From: Orientallactaga sibirica
Taxonomy: Eukaryota; Chordata; Mammalia; Rodentia; Dipodidae
DNA: 64,000 bases
Direction: 5' to 3'
Assembly (NCBI GenBank): GCA_036365145.1
Contig: JAEOAD010000024.1
Location: 17,113,501 to 17,177,500 of the forward strand
The position numbers were made by a program, and so were the translations under genes. The notes beneath the pieces are model-generated. The model was not told where the DNA came from. It worked only from the letters and a program-made list of their open reading frames with translations, and made no database searches. Shown one piece after another: positions 33,911 to 45,204 of this stretch; within the stretch, counting starts at the first letter, position 1; every line of letters begins with the position of its first letter.

Positions 33911-34133
33911 AGTGATGGAGAGATGGCTTAGTGGTTAAGGCAATTGTCTGTGAAGCCCAAGGACCCATGTTCGACGCTCCAAATCCCTTGTAAGTCAGAC
34001 CCACAAGGTGACACAAGTGTGCAAGTTTGCCCATGTGCACAAGATGGTGCACTCGTCTGGAGTTCAATTGCAGTGGCTGGAGGCTCTGGTAGGCTTATTC
34101 TCTCTCTCATAAAGAAAATTACAAGAAAAAAAT
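33911..34133 (+). mobile_element. Dip-like SINE (long type), third of triple array
   Basis: Head 'tgatggagagatggcttagt', body with 'gacacaagtgtgcaagtttg', tail in A-rich sequence. The frames in 33928-34314 are partly SINE. Confidence 0.92.
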
Positions 34134-35769
34134 CTATGAACAATAGAAGAAAAAAGATCTCAATGAATAATCTAGTCCTTCTTTCTACCTTCAGAGGTGA
34201 GAGATGCAAGTTTTCTAGGCCAGAGGTTTCTCTCTTCTTAGAACTTCCCAGGGAGGAGTTTTCATGTTTTCCTTTTCCAGTTACTTGAGGTTGAATCACA
34301 TTGATCATCATCAATTTCCCCCTGGTAAGGATGAGGGCTCCTGTTTAAAGTGCCTGGGATATAGTTATGACGCTGCTAATTTGAGCAATGAAGAATGTTC
34401 TGACAGTTACCTCTCTTTCCACTTCTTCAGAGGTGGTATCAGCCTTCTCTCAATATCATAAGGGCCCGGTTGATTTAGCTCTGATGAATTTTTTGGTCGC
34501 ATGCTCCAGTGACCTAGCCCTCCAAGGAAAATTTTCCTACTCTGTCTCAGCACAGTGCAGCATACACAATCGGGACTCAATTGAAAGGAAGTTATGAAAT
34601 ATCATTTATGAAGAGGGAACAAATGGAGCCTTTATATTTAGTGTTTTTCAAATATAGACTCCATGCTAGACAATGTGCCTGTTCATTAGAAATTTCCATA
34701 CGAGCTTCTTGAATTCGTGTTTCATTGCAAGTGTGTCCCGTGGACATTACATTCTTCCTGTTGACAGACTGAGCTCTTTTAATTTTCAGTAATACAGCTC
34801 TTCAGATTCATTCCTTCCCACCACCTTGTTCAATAATGCTTTGCAACTCCAGGGTTAATAATGTCAGTCAAGGCTGATTTGTCAACTTGGAGAGAGTGAC
34901 AGGGAGATGAATAGAGATGTAATTTGGTGTGACCATCTGTGGAAATAACTTAGGTTCAATTGATGCACCAGTTACAACCTAATCTAACCTCCCAACCATG
35001 TTTTGTTCTTTGTTCTCACTCCTTTTCACACCTTTCATCTCTTTCCTGAAGGTTAGAAGGATGTTGTCTGCGTATATGTATGGGGTCTTTTTACATAGTG
35101 AGTCTCTGATTTCTTAAATGATCAAGGTAAATGCATGTGCACTGTTCTTCCATTGTGCAATCTCAGTATTAGTACAGAGAAAATAACAATGCTTGTCACG
35201 GAGAGGCGGTCCCTGCTGAGAGCCTGCTTGGGAGCATTTCAAGAACAATGCATAAAAGCTGGAAATTACCTGTCAGTTATTTGTTCTGCTTGGCTATTGC
35301 ATGGAGTGATTAATATTTAAAATCTATTTTCCTTCACTTCTGCTTAATCTGAAGACATGGGACCTATGGAAAATGAGGTGAAAACAAAACCGTGTTTTAG
35401 ATCTCCCAGGAGATGGAAGCCTCTGGAAAGGATGACAAGGAAAGTCAGCCATTGATGGGAGAAAATTCATTTCTTAAGATCTTAACCAAATCTTACATTT
35501 GTACATGGGAAAAATCATTTCCTTTCTGCACAATGAAAAAAAAAAAAAACCTAACTGGTATATAATGTTAAAACACCTGTTTTATAGAAATAATTAAATA
35601 ATGTTAATTATTATATTAAATAATGTTAAAACATTTGAATGAATTTCTAATGTGAATGCTAAACAGAGTGGGGGAAGGGAAAACCCTTCAAACTCATTGC
35701 TAGGTAGCAGACTTCTTAAAGTATTGGGTAATTATGGTCTTTACACATAAAAACAGTCTCAAGTGTATC
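34134..35769. other. Unique sequence, nothing recognised
   Basis: The frames at 34264-34597 and 35135-35320 overlap or lack any domain. No repeat I can name. Confidence 0.45.
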
Positions 35770-36020
35770 CTGATGTATTAGGCCTTCTGGTAAGCGGTGT
35801 CCCTCTGAGAGGATGAAAGATCAGTTTTTTTCCCTCTACCAAGTAAGCATACATTAAGAAGGTGTCCACCCACAAGATAGATAGCGAGCCCTCCTGATCA
35901 GCAAGCCAACTTGATCATCATTTGATCTTATACAAGAAATACAGGAAATAAATTCTTGTTGTGTAAGCCACTTAACCTATAATGTTTTGTTGACAGTCAG
36001 AGCTGACTAGTATAATTACA
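35770..36020 (+). mobile_element. MLT1-type LTR (MaLR), sense, 3' part
   Basis: 'gaaataaattcttgttgtgt' then 'aagccacttaacctata' and 'tcagagctgactagtata' are the MLT1 polyadenylation region and 3' end. The 5' part has decayed. Confidence 0.7.
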
Positions 36021-36799
36021 TACTATAGAAGTGAAAACATAAGAAAATTTGAAACCATTTTCTTTTTGTTAGTTCCTGGTTTGGTTAGAGTGTTAAGTAC
36101 AAGGAAAGACAACGTAAGCTTTTTGAAGCTCTTTCAGTGAATCTTTAATCATTTGGAGGACAATAATTAATGGTAGTAATGTTACTTTCAACCATAAGCT
36201 TTTGACTTTCAAATAAATCCCAAATACTCTGAAGCCCCAAAGCAATGTTGCATAAGTTAATTTTCATATTTAATTTATTAAAAGTTTTGTGTAAATTGTT
36301 TTTGTAGCATTTGGTAATTTTTCAATTTACTTCAGTGTAATTAAACAGTTGGGCTGTTTCAACACTAGTAAAAGTGAAAGAAGGAGGATGCATTCTAGAA
36401 ATAACATCTGCTATTGATTCCAAACCACAGCAGTGTATCGTATATACTTATAACCCACTCATGGAATGGATGGACGAATAAGTGGAATGAGAAAAATAAG
36501 AAATTCATGCCAGATCTACTTACTGTAGGAGCTCAATGTAGCATGTATATATTAAAACACACCCAACATGGCTCAGGGGATTTTATGGAAGAGGGGGCAG
36601 AAGGGTTGCTCAAGCCACAAATTGGGACATCCTGCCCAATAACTGACTGCTGCTCCCACAACATGTAACTCACAATCCCCAGGGGGAATACCTGTGACTC
36701 CCAATGAGGAAGGCCTCCTTCATAAAGGGGGCAGGGATGAAGGAAAGGACGGTAACAACACGTAATGTTTCCATGCAAGTATGTCAGTAATTAACACAA
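36021..36799. other. Unique sequence, nothing recognised
   Basis: The opposing frames near 36414-36778 overlap each other and show no domain. Confidence 0.45.
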
Positions 36800-36816
36800 A
36801 AGATATTTTTTAAAAT

Positions 36817-36825
36817 ATTTTTTTT

Positions 36826-36878
<53 letters not shown>

Positions 36879-37090
36879 GAAGACAGAGATGGGTGCGCCA
36901 GCAGCCTCTCAGGTGCTGTGAACAAAATCCAGATGCGTGGGCTCCCTTGTGGTCAAGTGCGGCATTGCGCCCTTGCATCACTGCATCTGGCTAAACGTGG
37001 GACCTGGAGATTGGAACTGCTGGAGATTGGAACCAGCGTTCTTAGGCTTAGGAGGCAGGCGCCTTAACCGCTAAGCCATCTCTCCAGCCC
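36817..37090 (-). mobile_element. Dip-like SINE (third subfamily), perfect 17-bp duplication
   Basis: Antisense, with a (GA)n run, 'gcctctcaggtgctgtgaac', 'caagtgcggcattgcgccct' and 'ccgctaagccatctctccag'. It is flanked by 'aagatattttttaaaat' on both sides (36800-36816 and 37091-37107), so it is probably young. Confidence 0.95.
36826..36890. repeat. (GA)n microsatellite
   Basis: Long GA tract inside the SINE at 36817. Confidence 0.93.
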
Positions 37091-37107
37091 AAGATATTTT
37101 TTAAAAT

Positions 37108-37540
37108 GATGAACACACTTTCAAGTTGACCTCAAACTCATTTCCATGTGCATTTCCTTTCAATTTTCAAAACCAGAGTATTTTCAAGCCTCTAGACTGT
37201 GCGTCACATTTAATGAATCTCAGGTAACTCTACTAGGGAGCTACGAGTTGCATATCACTGTTTTATGGTTCCTGGAATAATTACTTTGATGCTCTTTGTT
37301 TTTTTGACAGGCCATTCCCTAATGATTACTCTAAGTACTGAGAATATTAGCTTGATGCTGACATTAGTTATGTAGCTATGTGATTTTCAAACGTGCCTTA
37401 CCTTATTTAGATGCATGTAAAGACTTGATTAGGAATCTTATCTTAAAACAATCCACAACAAGAAAATTTTAATCCACTCCTCCCAATAAAATTGATAGTG
37501 CACTATACAAAGTTGGAAAGTCATTTTTAAGTGCACCGTC
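37108..37540. other. Unique sequence, nothing recognised
   Basis: No repeat or gene signal seen. Confidence 0.45.
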
Positions 37541-37972
37541 ATGACGGGAGAATCAGGCTCCCATGTTAAGCTACGTGATCCTCTGATGCACCCCACCTTA
37601 TCTTTTGCTTGCTTGACTCCTATAATTTTCATTCTCTGTCTTGCATCATCTTCTTCCTCACTAATGAAATATTTCCATCAACTGAGAGGTGTTTTATTTC
37701 TTATCACTGAGAAAAAAAGGTTCTTGCTCCTCTGTTTCACTTGTGGATTTGTTCCTCAGTTCTTTGTGGAAAAACTCCTTGAAATAGCTGTCTACATTCA
37801 CCACTTCATACATCCTCATTTCCTGCTTTTCTGTTCTTTGGTCAGATTCCCATCTCCATCATTCCACTTAAACATTTTTGTCATGGTCACTCACAGCTTC
37901 TGTATTGCCAAGTCCACAGACAATTCTAAATCCTTACTTATCTGTCAAATAAGACATGGCCATTTACTCTAA
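37541..37972 (+). pseudogene. Decayed ancient LINE reverse transcriptase fragment
   Basis: This 143-codon frame is the longest open frame I consider meaningful. Its second half contains 'VEKLLEIAVYIHHF', then 'SLVRFPSPSFHLNIFVMV' and 'CIAKSTDNSKSLL', in the order of the N-terminal finger region of L2/CR1-type reverse transcriptases (a VEKL segment, a GFRP..STETAL-like segment, a V-ND segment and a following SNG-like segment). The key motifs are degraded: GFRP appears as VRFP, STET is lost, and there is no FADD catalytic box in the fragment. The upstream part is not recognised. I infer a mammalian-wide LINE relic that kept an open frame by chance, not a working enzyme. Confidence 0.55.
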
Positions 37973-38333
37973 TCTTATAGAGCCAATCACCTTCCCTCAG
38001 CACATTCCTAATAAATGTAAAACACTTTGTTATATGGTAAATACACACACATATCCAGGGACTCTCTACAGATATATAGTTACCCTTTATCTTATATGCA
38101 TTTAATATAATCTTATATGTTTTTGATATAATCTTATATGCATTTAATCAATGGTTTCGTGACTAGATAGAAATCTTTTAAGGTATGTTGTTTTCATTGG
38201 AAATATTTCTCAAGAAGACAATTTTTAGGTGACATTGAAAGCCTAAATTAAGAATATATTGTGATCTGCTCAGAGCATAATTCTGCACTTGTAAATAAAG
38301 TCCCACAGTAAGCATTCAAAATTCTGTACTCAG
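37973..38333. other. AT-rich unique sequence with a 21-bp tandem repeat
   Basis: Apart from the minisatellite at 38089-38151, nothing recognised. Confidence 0.5.
38089..38151. repeat. 21-bp tandem repeat, three units
   Basis: Each unit starts 'atcttatatg'. The units begin at 38089, 38110 and 38131. Units 1 and 3 are nearly identical and unit 2 has three changes. Confidence 0.9.
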
Positions 38334-38382
38334 GATGGGAAGATGGCTAAGTGGTTAAAGTCCCTTCTTTGCAAAATTCCCT
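38334..38382 (+). mobile_element. Dip-like SINE remnant
   Basis: 'tgggaagatggctaagtggt' with 'tttgcaaaattccctgg' resembles a SINE head and B-box region. The rest is absent. Confidence 0.5.
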
Positions 38383-38469
38383 GGTGCAATATGTGCATTT
38401 TTTTTTTCATGTACACATCACAAACTAAATACGGAAATAAAGAGCACTACTCTAGTGCATGTAAATTCA

Positions 38470-38600
38470 TTAATTATTTCCCCTCCACTGTTTGTGAGTT
38501 CCTTTAAGGCATAGCAGACGTCTTAGTTTGTCATCAGCACCTAGACACTCAAACTACATTTGTAGAATGATTTGCTTTTTGAATGGATACTCAATTGCAT
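38470..38600 (+). mobile_element. Ancient L2 LINE 3' end, sense
   Basis: 'tttgtgagttcctttaaggc', 'cagcacctagacactcaaac' and 'tgctttttgaatgg' match the L2 3' UTR order. Confidence 0.6.
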
Positions 38601-38901
38601 CAATTAAAGGAAGAATGCATGAATACATCCATGCCTGTTTTCATATGTAATCCTCTGTAAGATAACTAACATGTCATTGTGCCTTTAGGAAAAAAAAAAA
38701 AAACCCCGATAGTTTGCTTTATACTCCATAACTGACATTCTTTCCCTTTGGTTATTGAAATAGGGGGTGCAAATAAATGCCAACTCTCTGTCTCATATCA
38801 AGCTGCCAAGCAATATCTGTTAAAACAAATTGGAGAGGTTCCTCTAAATCTGTGTTTTGCCGAATTCACCTAAGGCTATCACTCAGTTAAAATAGATTTG
38901 T

Positions 38902-39118
38902 TGGGCTGGAGAAATGGCTTAGTGGTTAAAGCATTTGCCTGCAAAGCCAAAGGATCCCGGTTCAATTCTCCAGGACCCACATAAGCCAGGTTCATAAGGG
39001 GCACATGCATCTGGAGTTCGTTTGCAGTGGCTAGAGGCCCTGGCATGCCCATTCTCTCTCTGTCTGCCTCTCTTCTATCTCTCTCTCTGCTTGCAAATAA
39101 ATAAATAAATATTAAAAA
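38902..39118 (+). mobile_element. Dip-like SINE (short type) with target-site duplication
   Basis: Head 'gggctggagaaatggcttag'. The flanks 'aatagatttgt' (38891-38901 and 39119-39129) are identical. Confidence 0.95.
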
Positions 39119-39129
39119 AATAGATTTGT

Positions 39130-39964
39130 CAACTAGAGCTTGAAGTTAGCTTCGTGGATTTGGCTATTCATAACAGTGGTACTTGCTGCAACATGAACTA
39201 TTGTGTTATAGAGAAAACTTTTTAAATCGTTGGGTGAATATAAGTAATAAAGAGTTCTGTAATTTCCACCTTGTAATGAATTTTTCTTCATATCCTCACA
39301 CATCATTGAAAGCTTAAAACACCTGGACATATGCATATTACCTTTTTAACTTTCCAGACAGGAAAACGTAATGCAGACAGGTGAGATGGAGTGCTTAATC
39401 TTACTTATTGAACTAGTCATGCCAGACACTCTTCTGCATCAATGACTGCCTTATAATCGTGGGGGGCAAGGAGAATAAACAAGAGTGATTGTACTACAGT
39501 AATTGAAACTATGTATAATTCATTCATAGGGTACCTGGAAAACACCCGTGGTACATAGTTCTACAAACAGCAGTCCCAACCAAGCTATGGTTTTATGTCC
39601 AAGGCTCTTTTTTTTAACCTCATAAGAAGAGATTTTTCCCCTCTTATTTCTGATGTTATGTTAGATCTGATAGAAGCTAGTTAGAAAATGATCAATATAA
39701 TACAAGAAATTAAATTTTAAGAGAAGAGCTGGGTTTTCACAATGCTTGCATTTTGGTGTTCCAGACTTTTAGATGGTTGTGTGGGTAAGGAGTGATGAGG
39801 GCATGATATTCTAACAGAAATGCTAATCAACAGGTGACTTCTATTGCCAGCCCCTGCTATTCCAATAAGCTGCTCAGGAAACTGTTTAATGTACCAACAT
39901 CTAAAAAATACCCAAAGATTTGTGCCAAAGAAAGGATGAGATAGGCATCCTTAGCTCCTTAAAA
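39130..39964. other. Unique sequence, nothing recognised
   Basis: No repeat or gene signal seen. Confidence 0.45.
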
Positions 39965-40233
39965 ATGGACATTGTGTGTTGGAGAGATTGCTTAGTGGGT
40001 AAAGGACTTGAGGTGAAAACCTGAGGGCCTGAGTTTGGGTCCACATCACCCACTTAAAATATTGGAAATGGGGGTTCTTGTCACCTCACTTCAATAGAAT
40101 AAGAGGCACGAGGAACCCTGGGGCTTGCTGGCTAGCTAGTTTGGCCAATTGGTGAGCACAGGGTATCAGGAACTGAGAGTCTATCTTAAAAAATAAGGTG
40201 GAGATTAAGAAAGTCATCCTATGTCACACATAT

Positions 40234-40277
<44 letters not shown>

Positions 40278-40290
40278 TAGACATAGACAT
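39965..40290 (+). mobile_element. B4/RSINE1-like SINE, near full length
   Basis: 'ttggagagattgcttagtgg', 'tgggtccacatcacccactt', 'ggggcttgctggctagctag', 'ccaattggtgagcacaggg' and a CA repeat tail. A better copy of the element seen at 10395. Confidence 0.75.
40234..40275. repeat. (CA)n microsatellite
   Basis: CA tract at the 3' end of the SINE at 39965. Confidence 0.95.
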
Positions 40291-41178
40291 GCAAAAATTA
40301 TATCTGATTTTGAAAGTCTTCTTTTTCTTTTTTTGACTTCTTAAACTCGCATCAATCCCCAATTAATTTAGAGAGGACTTCGCTTTCCAGGTGCTAACAC
40401 TGAATAATATATTCACTCTAACGTTTCTGAATAACAGAAAGTGGATGCACTGTGGTGTTCTTTAGTAATGAGATTTGAAATAGGGTTTTAACTGGAGACT
40501 AATAATAGAATATTCCTGCATAATATCTGACCTTTGTGGCTTGAGCACCAGAGCATTTCCATTTCTAATATCCCAAAGCCATTCCCCCACTGTCCATGAA
40601 CTCCCACAGAAATGTGTTCTTACATCGTCACGCAGGAAACCAGAAGCAGTCAATATGATGGCATTTAAATTCCAGGAATCAATCTTCTCTCTGCCTGGTC
40701 AACGGCTTTTTCCCTGTGTCTTCCCAGGTTTCTTTTGTCTTGAACTAGTTAATACTTCTATGTATATTATATAACCATTTCCAGCCCCACTCTTTTTTCT
40801 TCTACTTAATTCTCCAAATGTGCCTATTGAAGGTTTTTTTTTCTTCAAATCTTTCCCCTTAGATCAGACCCAGACTCTTATGCTGTTTTAAGAACATGGA
40901 TTTTCAACCAAATTAAAAGATATTATGCAATATTTCTAACGAATAAAATATTTTTACCTTTTAAGTCTGCGATTATTTTTACATAACGTAAAAATTACCT
41001 GATATCATTGCTCTTCATCCAAATATACCTCAGCATTAGTTTGTTCAAAGCAATCTGACATACAAATGTGTGGATGATACCTCATTAATAGCTATGGATT
41101 TTTAAAGTATATTTTTTGTAACTTTACCAATATATAAGTTATACCATATAACTCATGTCTATTTAAAGAAATAGCCAA
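40291..41178. other. Unique AT-rich sequence, nothing firm
   Basis: Possibly part of the L1 fossil further right, but I cannot align it. The opposing frames at 40462-40774 overlap and look like chance. Confidence 0.4.
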
Positions 41179-41386
41179 GGGCTGGAGAGATGTCTTAGTG
41201 GTTGTTTGCCTTTGAAGCCTAAGAACCCATGTTCTCCAGATTCCACATTAGCCAGATGCATAAAGGTGAGCCAAGCAAGGTCACACATGCCCACTAGGTG
41301 TCACAAACATCTAGAGCTTGTTTACAGTGGCTGAGGCCCTGGCATACCAATTCTCTTTCTCTCTTTTACTCTGTCTAAAAAAAATA
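41179..41386 (+). mobile_element. Dip-like SINE (long type)
   Basis: 'gggctggagagatgtcttag' with the long-type segment 'aaggtcacacatgcccacta' and an A-rich tail. About 15 bp are missing after 'gtggtt'. Confidence 0.9.
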
Positions 41387-42357
41387 GTGAGTTTTAGTAA
41401 ATATGTAAATCATATAATCACCACTATAGTAAAGTTTTAAAACATAACATATTAGTCACTTGCCAAAATAAGTCTTTCCTTTAAAACTTTAATTACTTAA
41501 ATTGGCACACAAAATATAGGTTTTTTATGGGATTTTCAAATAAAATATTTTTGGTTCTCTTCTCACACACCCTCATATCTGTAGTCAAACATTGAACCTC
41601 CACAAACTGTGAAATCTCTGGGCTGCTGATTGTTTTTTCCAGAATATCACATGATTAGAATCATGCACTGGATTTTTATCCTTTGCTTTCCTCCACCATA
41701 ACCTGGTTCAGATTCAGTTTTTGTGTGTGTGTGTGGGTGTATAGTGGTAACTTTCTCTTTATTACTTATCCGTATTCCATTGTTTGGCTATTTTACATTC
41801 TGTTAATCCATTCATTGTTGAGTTGTTTTCATTTTTAATCATTAGAAATAATACTTCAATAAATACCTGTATTAAGGTTTTCTATGTGTGAAGATTTTAA
41901 TTTTTCTTTGGTGTACATCTATGAGAGGAATTACTAGTGAGTATGAGAAATTTATGTTTGATATTTGAAGGAACCATCAAAGTGGCTATAAAATTTGCAT
42001 TTCAACCATTAATTCAAAAGAATTTTCTGTTGTTCTAGATTGTCATCAGCACTTGGTCTTGTCAGTCTTTACTGCATTAAGTCTTCTAGAGAGTGTGTAG
42101 TGGTAGTTTACTATGCTTTTAAATTGCATTTCTTTAATGAAAAGTTATGTTGAATAGGTATTCATGTCCCTTTTAGTCATTCATGGCAGTGTGTGTGTGT
42201 GTGTAATGTAACATTTGTTCAGATCATTTGCTTATTTTGTTGATTTGTCTATTATTCACGTTTTATATATTCTGAACACAAGCCATTTAATCAGATAGAC
42301 ATTTCATACATATATTCTCCCAATCTCTATCTTCTTTCATAGTCTCCTTAGGTAAGC

Positions 42358-42512
42358 ATGCAGGATGTAGTGTTATACACCTGAATCCTAGTACTTTGGA
42401 GTTGGAACCAGGAGGATCAAGATTTCAAGGTCATTGTTGGCTACATAGTAAGTTCAAGGCCAGCTTGAACAACATGAGAACCTATCTCAAAAAAAGAAAA
42501 ACAACAAAAAGC
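42358..42512 (+). mobile_element. Old B1-like SINE, sense
   Basis: 'tgaatcctagtactttggag', 'accaggaggatcaagatttc', 'ggctacatagtaagttcaag' and 'cctatctcaaaaaa'. It keeps features of early B1/pB1 elements and interrupts the L1 fossil. Confidence 0.75.
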
Positions 42513-42720
42513 AATCCCTGCTAGATGAGCAAAGTTTTGATAAAATACGTTACATTATTTATTATTTTTGTACTATTTGCGTGTTACCTAAATATATTTA
42601 CATATCTTAAAGCAACAAAACCATCTCTTATTTCTTTCTCTGGAAGTTTCTTAGTTTTAGCTGTTGCATATAGGTATCTTTCTATAGGTTTGTTTAAATG
42701 ATCATATATGCTTTTACTCT

Positions 42721-42914
42721 TTTTAAAAAATATATTTTAGAGAGAGAGAGAGAGAGAGATTGAGAATGGGCACCCCAGGACCTCCAGCCACTGTGAACAA
42801 ACTCCAGACACATGCACTACAATGTGCATCTGCCTTACAGGGGTTCTGGGAATCAAGCCTGAGTCCTTAGGCTTCCCAGGCAAGTGCTTAACCACTAAGC
42901 CATCTCTCCAACCT
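42721..42914 (-). mobile_element. Dip-like SINE (short type), antisense
   Basis: GA run, 'gccactgtgaacaaactcca' and 'gccatctctccaacct'. The flanks share 'ttttactc', a target-site duplication within the L1 fossil. Confidence 0.9.
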
Positions 42915-43592
42915 GTTTTTACTCCTAATGTGGTGGAATGAATTAATTGATTTTAGATGTTAAAGTCACCTTGAATTACCACAAACCCCTACTTGACCAA
43001 AGTGCGTCATACTTTCATATATGTATTTACTCAATTTATTAGTACTTGGATAAAGATTGTGGATAAATGTTTCCTTGATAAATACTTGTCCTTAGTCTTT
43101 TGTTTTCTGTTAATGCTTTTGATTATCAAATTATCACTGGTTTTATAAACTGAATTGAGATGTGCTCCTCTAGTTTCTTAATTTTTTTTTGAGAATTGGT
43201 ATCATTTATTATTTAAAGGAATCACTATGAAAAGTTTCTATACTTACTTTTTTCTTTGTGACAGTTTTTAACCACCATTTTAATTTCCATTGATGTGCAT
43301 CTATTCTGAATTTTTTATTTTTTATTGAGTTTTATAATTTGTATCTTTTAGTGAACTTAATAACACATTTTTGTATGATTTTTTCACTTTTTGTTATCTA
43401 TTTGATATCCATAGGATCTGTTATAGTGACTTGTTTTTAATTATTTTTTATATTGCTTTTATTTTTAAGATTGATAATTTGTGTCATCTCCCTATGTGGG
43501 TAGCAGTTATCTGTAGGTGTCAATTAGGTCATATTAGTTGATATGATGATGTTGATAAATTTTTCAATATACTTATCGAATTTTCTGACTTT

Positions 43593-43694
43593 TAGGAGAT
43601 GGGATCTGGTTATACTCCCCATGTATGCCCTGAACTTCTGCTTCAGTTTCCGTGCTAACTGGGAATACAAGCAGACATCACTATGCGTGGCTTG
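43593..43694 (-). mobile_element. Old B1-like SINE, antisense, internally deleted
   Basis: 'gatgggatctggttatactc' and 'tgctaactgggaatacaagc' then 'actatgcgtggctt' resemble a B1 with its middle removed. Confidence 0.5.
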
Positions 43695-43715
43695 GTTATT
43701 TATTTTCCTACAGAC

Positions 43716-44057
43716 TGTGGTGGTTTGAATGAGATGTCCCATGTCCTGCATAAACTCCTATGTTCTGAATGCTTGGTAGCTAGCTGGTGTCAATTTGGGA
43801 GGTGGAGCCTTGCCAGAGGAGGTGTGTTGTTGGGTATGGGTTTAGGGGTGTCATAGCCAGCTCCCCCTTGTCAGAGCTCAGCTTACTCTTCCTGCTGCTA
43901 TTTGCTACCTTATGTGGCAAAGGTAATGCCCAGCCTCTACTTTCCCCTGGCATGATGAAGATTAAACTTGAGACTGTAAGCCAAAATAAAAACTTTCCTT
44001 TCATCATCTGTTTTTGGTCAGGTGCTTTGTTCTAGAAACAAGGAGGTCACTGCAACA
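43716..44057 (+). mobile_element. MaLR-type solo LTR (MT-like), sense
   Basis: Starts 'tgtggtggtttgaatgagat' and ends 'aggtcactgcaaca'. AATAAA is at 43985-43990. It lies within the zone of antisense L1 fossil sequence. No internal retroviral sequence. The opposing frames inside it are not genes. Confidence 0.85.
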
Positions 44058-44199
44058 CACAGTTTTACTGAAGCGCACTTAACAAACAAAAATGTAACAT
44101 TTAATTTATATAATACAGACTGTGTAATGATTTGATACATGAATGAATGACTAGGGACATATGTGCTTGGTCTTTTTTTTCTTCATGTGTATAGTATGT

Positions 44200-44470
44200 G
44201 TGGTATGCTATGTGTATATAAACATATGTGCTAATACAGCACCCTGTGTGAGGGCTTGTGGAAGCCAGAGGAGAACTTTAGGTGTTTCCCTCCATCACTC
44301 ACCTGCCTGTTTTACCTTCTGATTCTGGGGCTTGCCATTTTTGATGACCCCCCTCCAATTCTCTTGTCTATGCTCCCCTTGGTACTGGGGTTACAGATGT
44401 GCATGGCTGTGCTCAGCTGTTTCCTCGTGTGCTGGTAGAATTGAACTTGGGCAGTCTTAGCAAGGACACT
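44200..44470 (-). mobile_element. B4-type SINE, antisense
   Basis: 'gtggaagccagaggagaact' with 'tggtactggggttacagatg' and 'agaattgaacttgggcag' is the order of an antisense B4 composite. Confidence 0.6.
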
Positions 44471-44539
44471 TAAGATCTACTTTGTTAGAACATTTCAAGG
44501 AAACGATGTAGCTTGTTATTAGTAATTATTTAGAGATAT

Positions 44540-44845
44540 GTATTATAATTACTAACTATAATTGTTCTTTGGTGTATTAGGTTTATTATTTTCAATATTG
44601 TCCATTTCTATGTGTATGTTAAATACACATAGAGCTGATATTTCCTAATACTATACATGCATTTATCATGTTTTTATCTAGTAGAATTCCTATCTTTAAA
44701 ATTAATTTTGATAATTAATATCACCACTTGAATGTTCCTATGTTTTTTGCTTACTTTGACTTTCAACCCATTTGTATCTTAATTTAAAGGAAGTTGCATG
44801 TATACAACAAATATTGCTTAAATCTAATATTTGGTATTTGTTTTC
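44540..44845 (-). mobile_element. Ancient L1 ORF2 continuation, antisense
   Basis: 'gactttcaacccatttgtat' then 'ttaaaggaagttgcatgtat' and 'acaacaaatattgctt' match a more 5' part of L1 ORF2 than 41560-43590, in the expected order for one large element. Confidence 0.6.
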
Positions 44846-45024
44846 TCTTCCTTCCTTCCTTCTTTCTTTCTTTTGTTCTTTCTTTCTTTCCTTCTCTTGA
44901 CTCAGGGTCTCCTTCTAGCTAAGGTTGACCTGGAACTCACTTTATAGTCTCAGGATGGCCTCAAATTCTCCTACCTTTGCCTCCCAAGTACTAGGATTAA
45001 AGGCATGTGCCATCATGCCCGGCT
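44846..45024 (-). mobile_element. B1 SINE, antisense, with long pyrimidine tail
   Basis: A (CTTC)n/(CTTT)n tail is followed by 'cagggtctccttctagctaa', 'gacctggaactcactttata' and 'aggattaaaggcatgtgcca' to 'gcccggct'. Confidence 0.9.
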
Positions 45025-45027
45025 CTT

Positions 45028-45197
45028 ATTTTTTGTTATTTTTATTTTTGAGAGAGAGAGAAAGAGGCAGAGAAAGAGGGAGAGAATGGGCTTGTATCAC
45101 TGTGCATCTGGCTATGTGGGACCTGGAGATTTGAACATGAGTTCTTAGGCTTCACAGGCAAGCACCTTAACTGCTAAACCATCTCTCCAGCCCCCCC
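45028..45197 (-). mobile_element. Dip-like SINE, antisense, internally deleted
   Basis: A GA run and 'gagaatgggcttgtatcact' join directly to 'gtgcatctggctatgtggga', so the 'ccactgcaaacgaactcc' segment is missing. It abuts the B1. Confidence 0.85.
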
Positions 45198-45204
45198 TTT
45201 TTAT

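Larger units (their letters stand above)
41560..43590 (-). mobile_element. Ancient L1 ORF2, antisense, 2 kb, interrupted
   Basis: Read left to right it follows the complement of L1 ORF2 from its 3' end upstream: 'tgtacatctatgagaggaat', 'gtgtgtagtggtagtttact', 'atgttgaataggtattcatg', 'tggaatgaattaattgattt', 'tgtcaattaggtcatattag'. A B1-like SINE (42358-42512) and a Dip SINE (42721-42914) are inserted in it. It is full of stops and frameshifts and cannot make protein. Confidence 0.72.

Noticed and set aside
34264..34597. Overlapping plus-strand frames (34264-34461, 34388-34597) as a small gene
   Set aside because: They overlap in different frames, neither has a recognised domain, and no splice or promoter signals support them.
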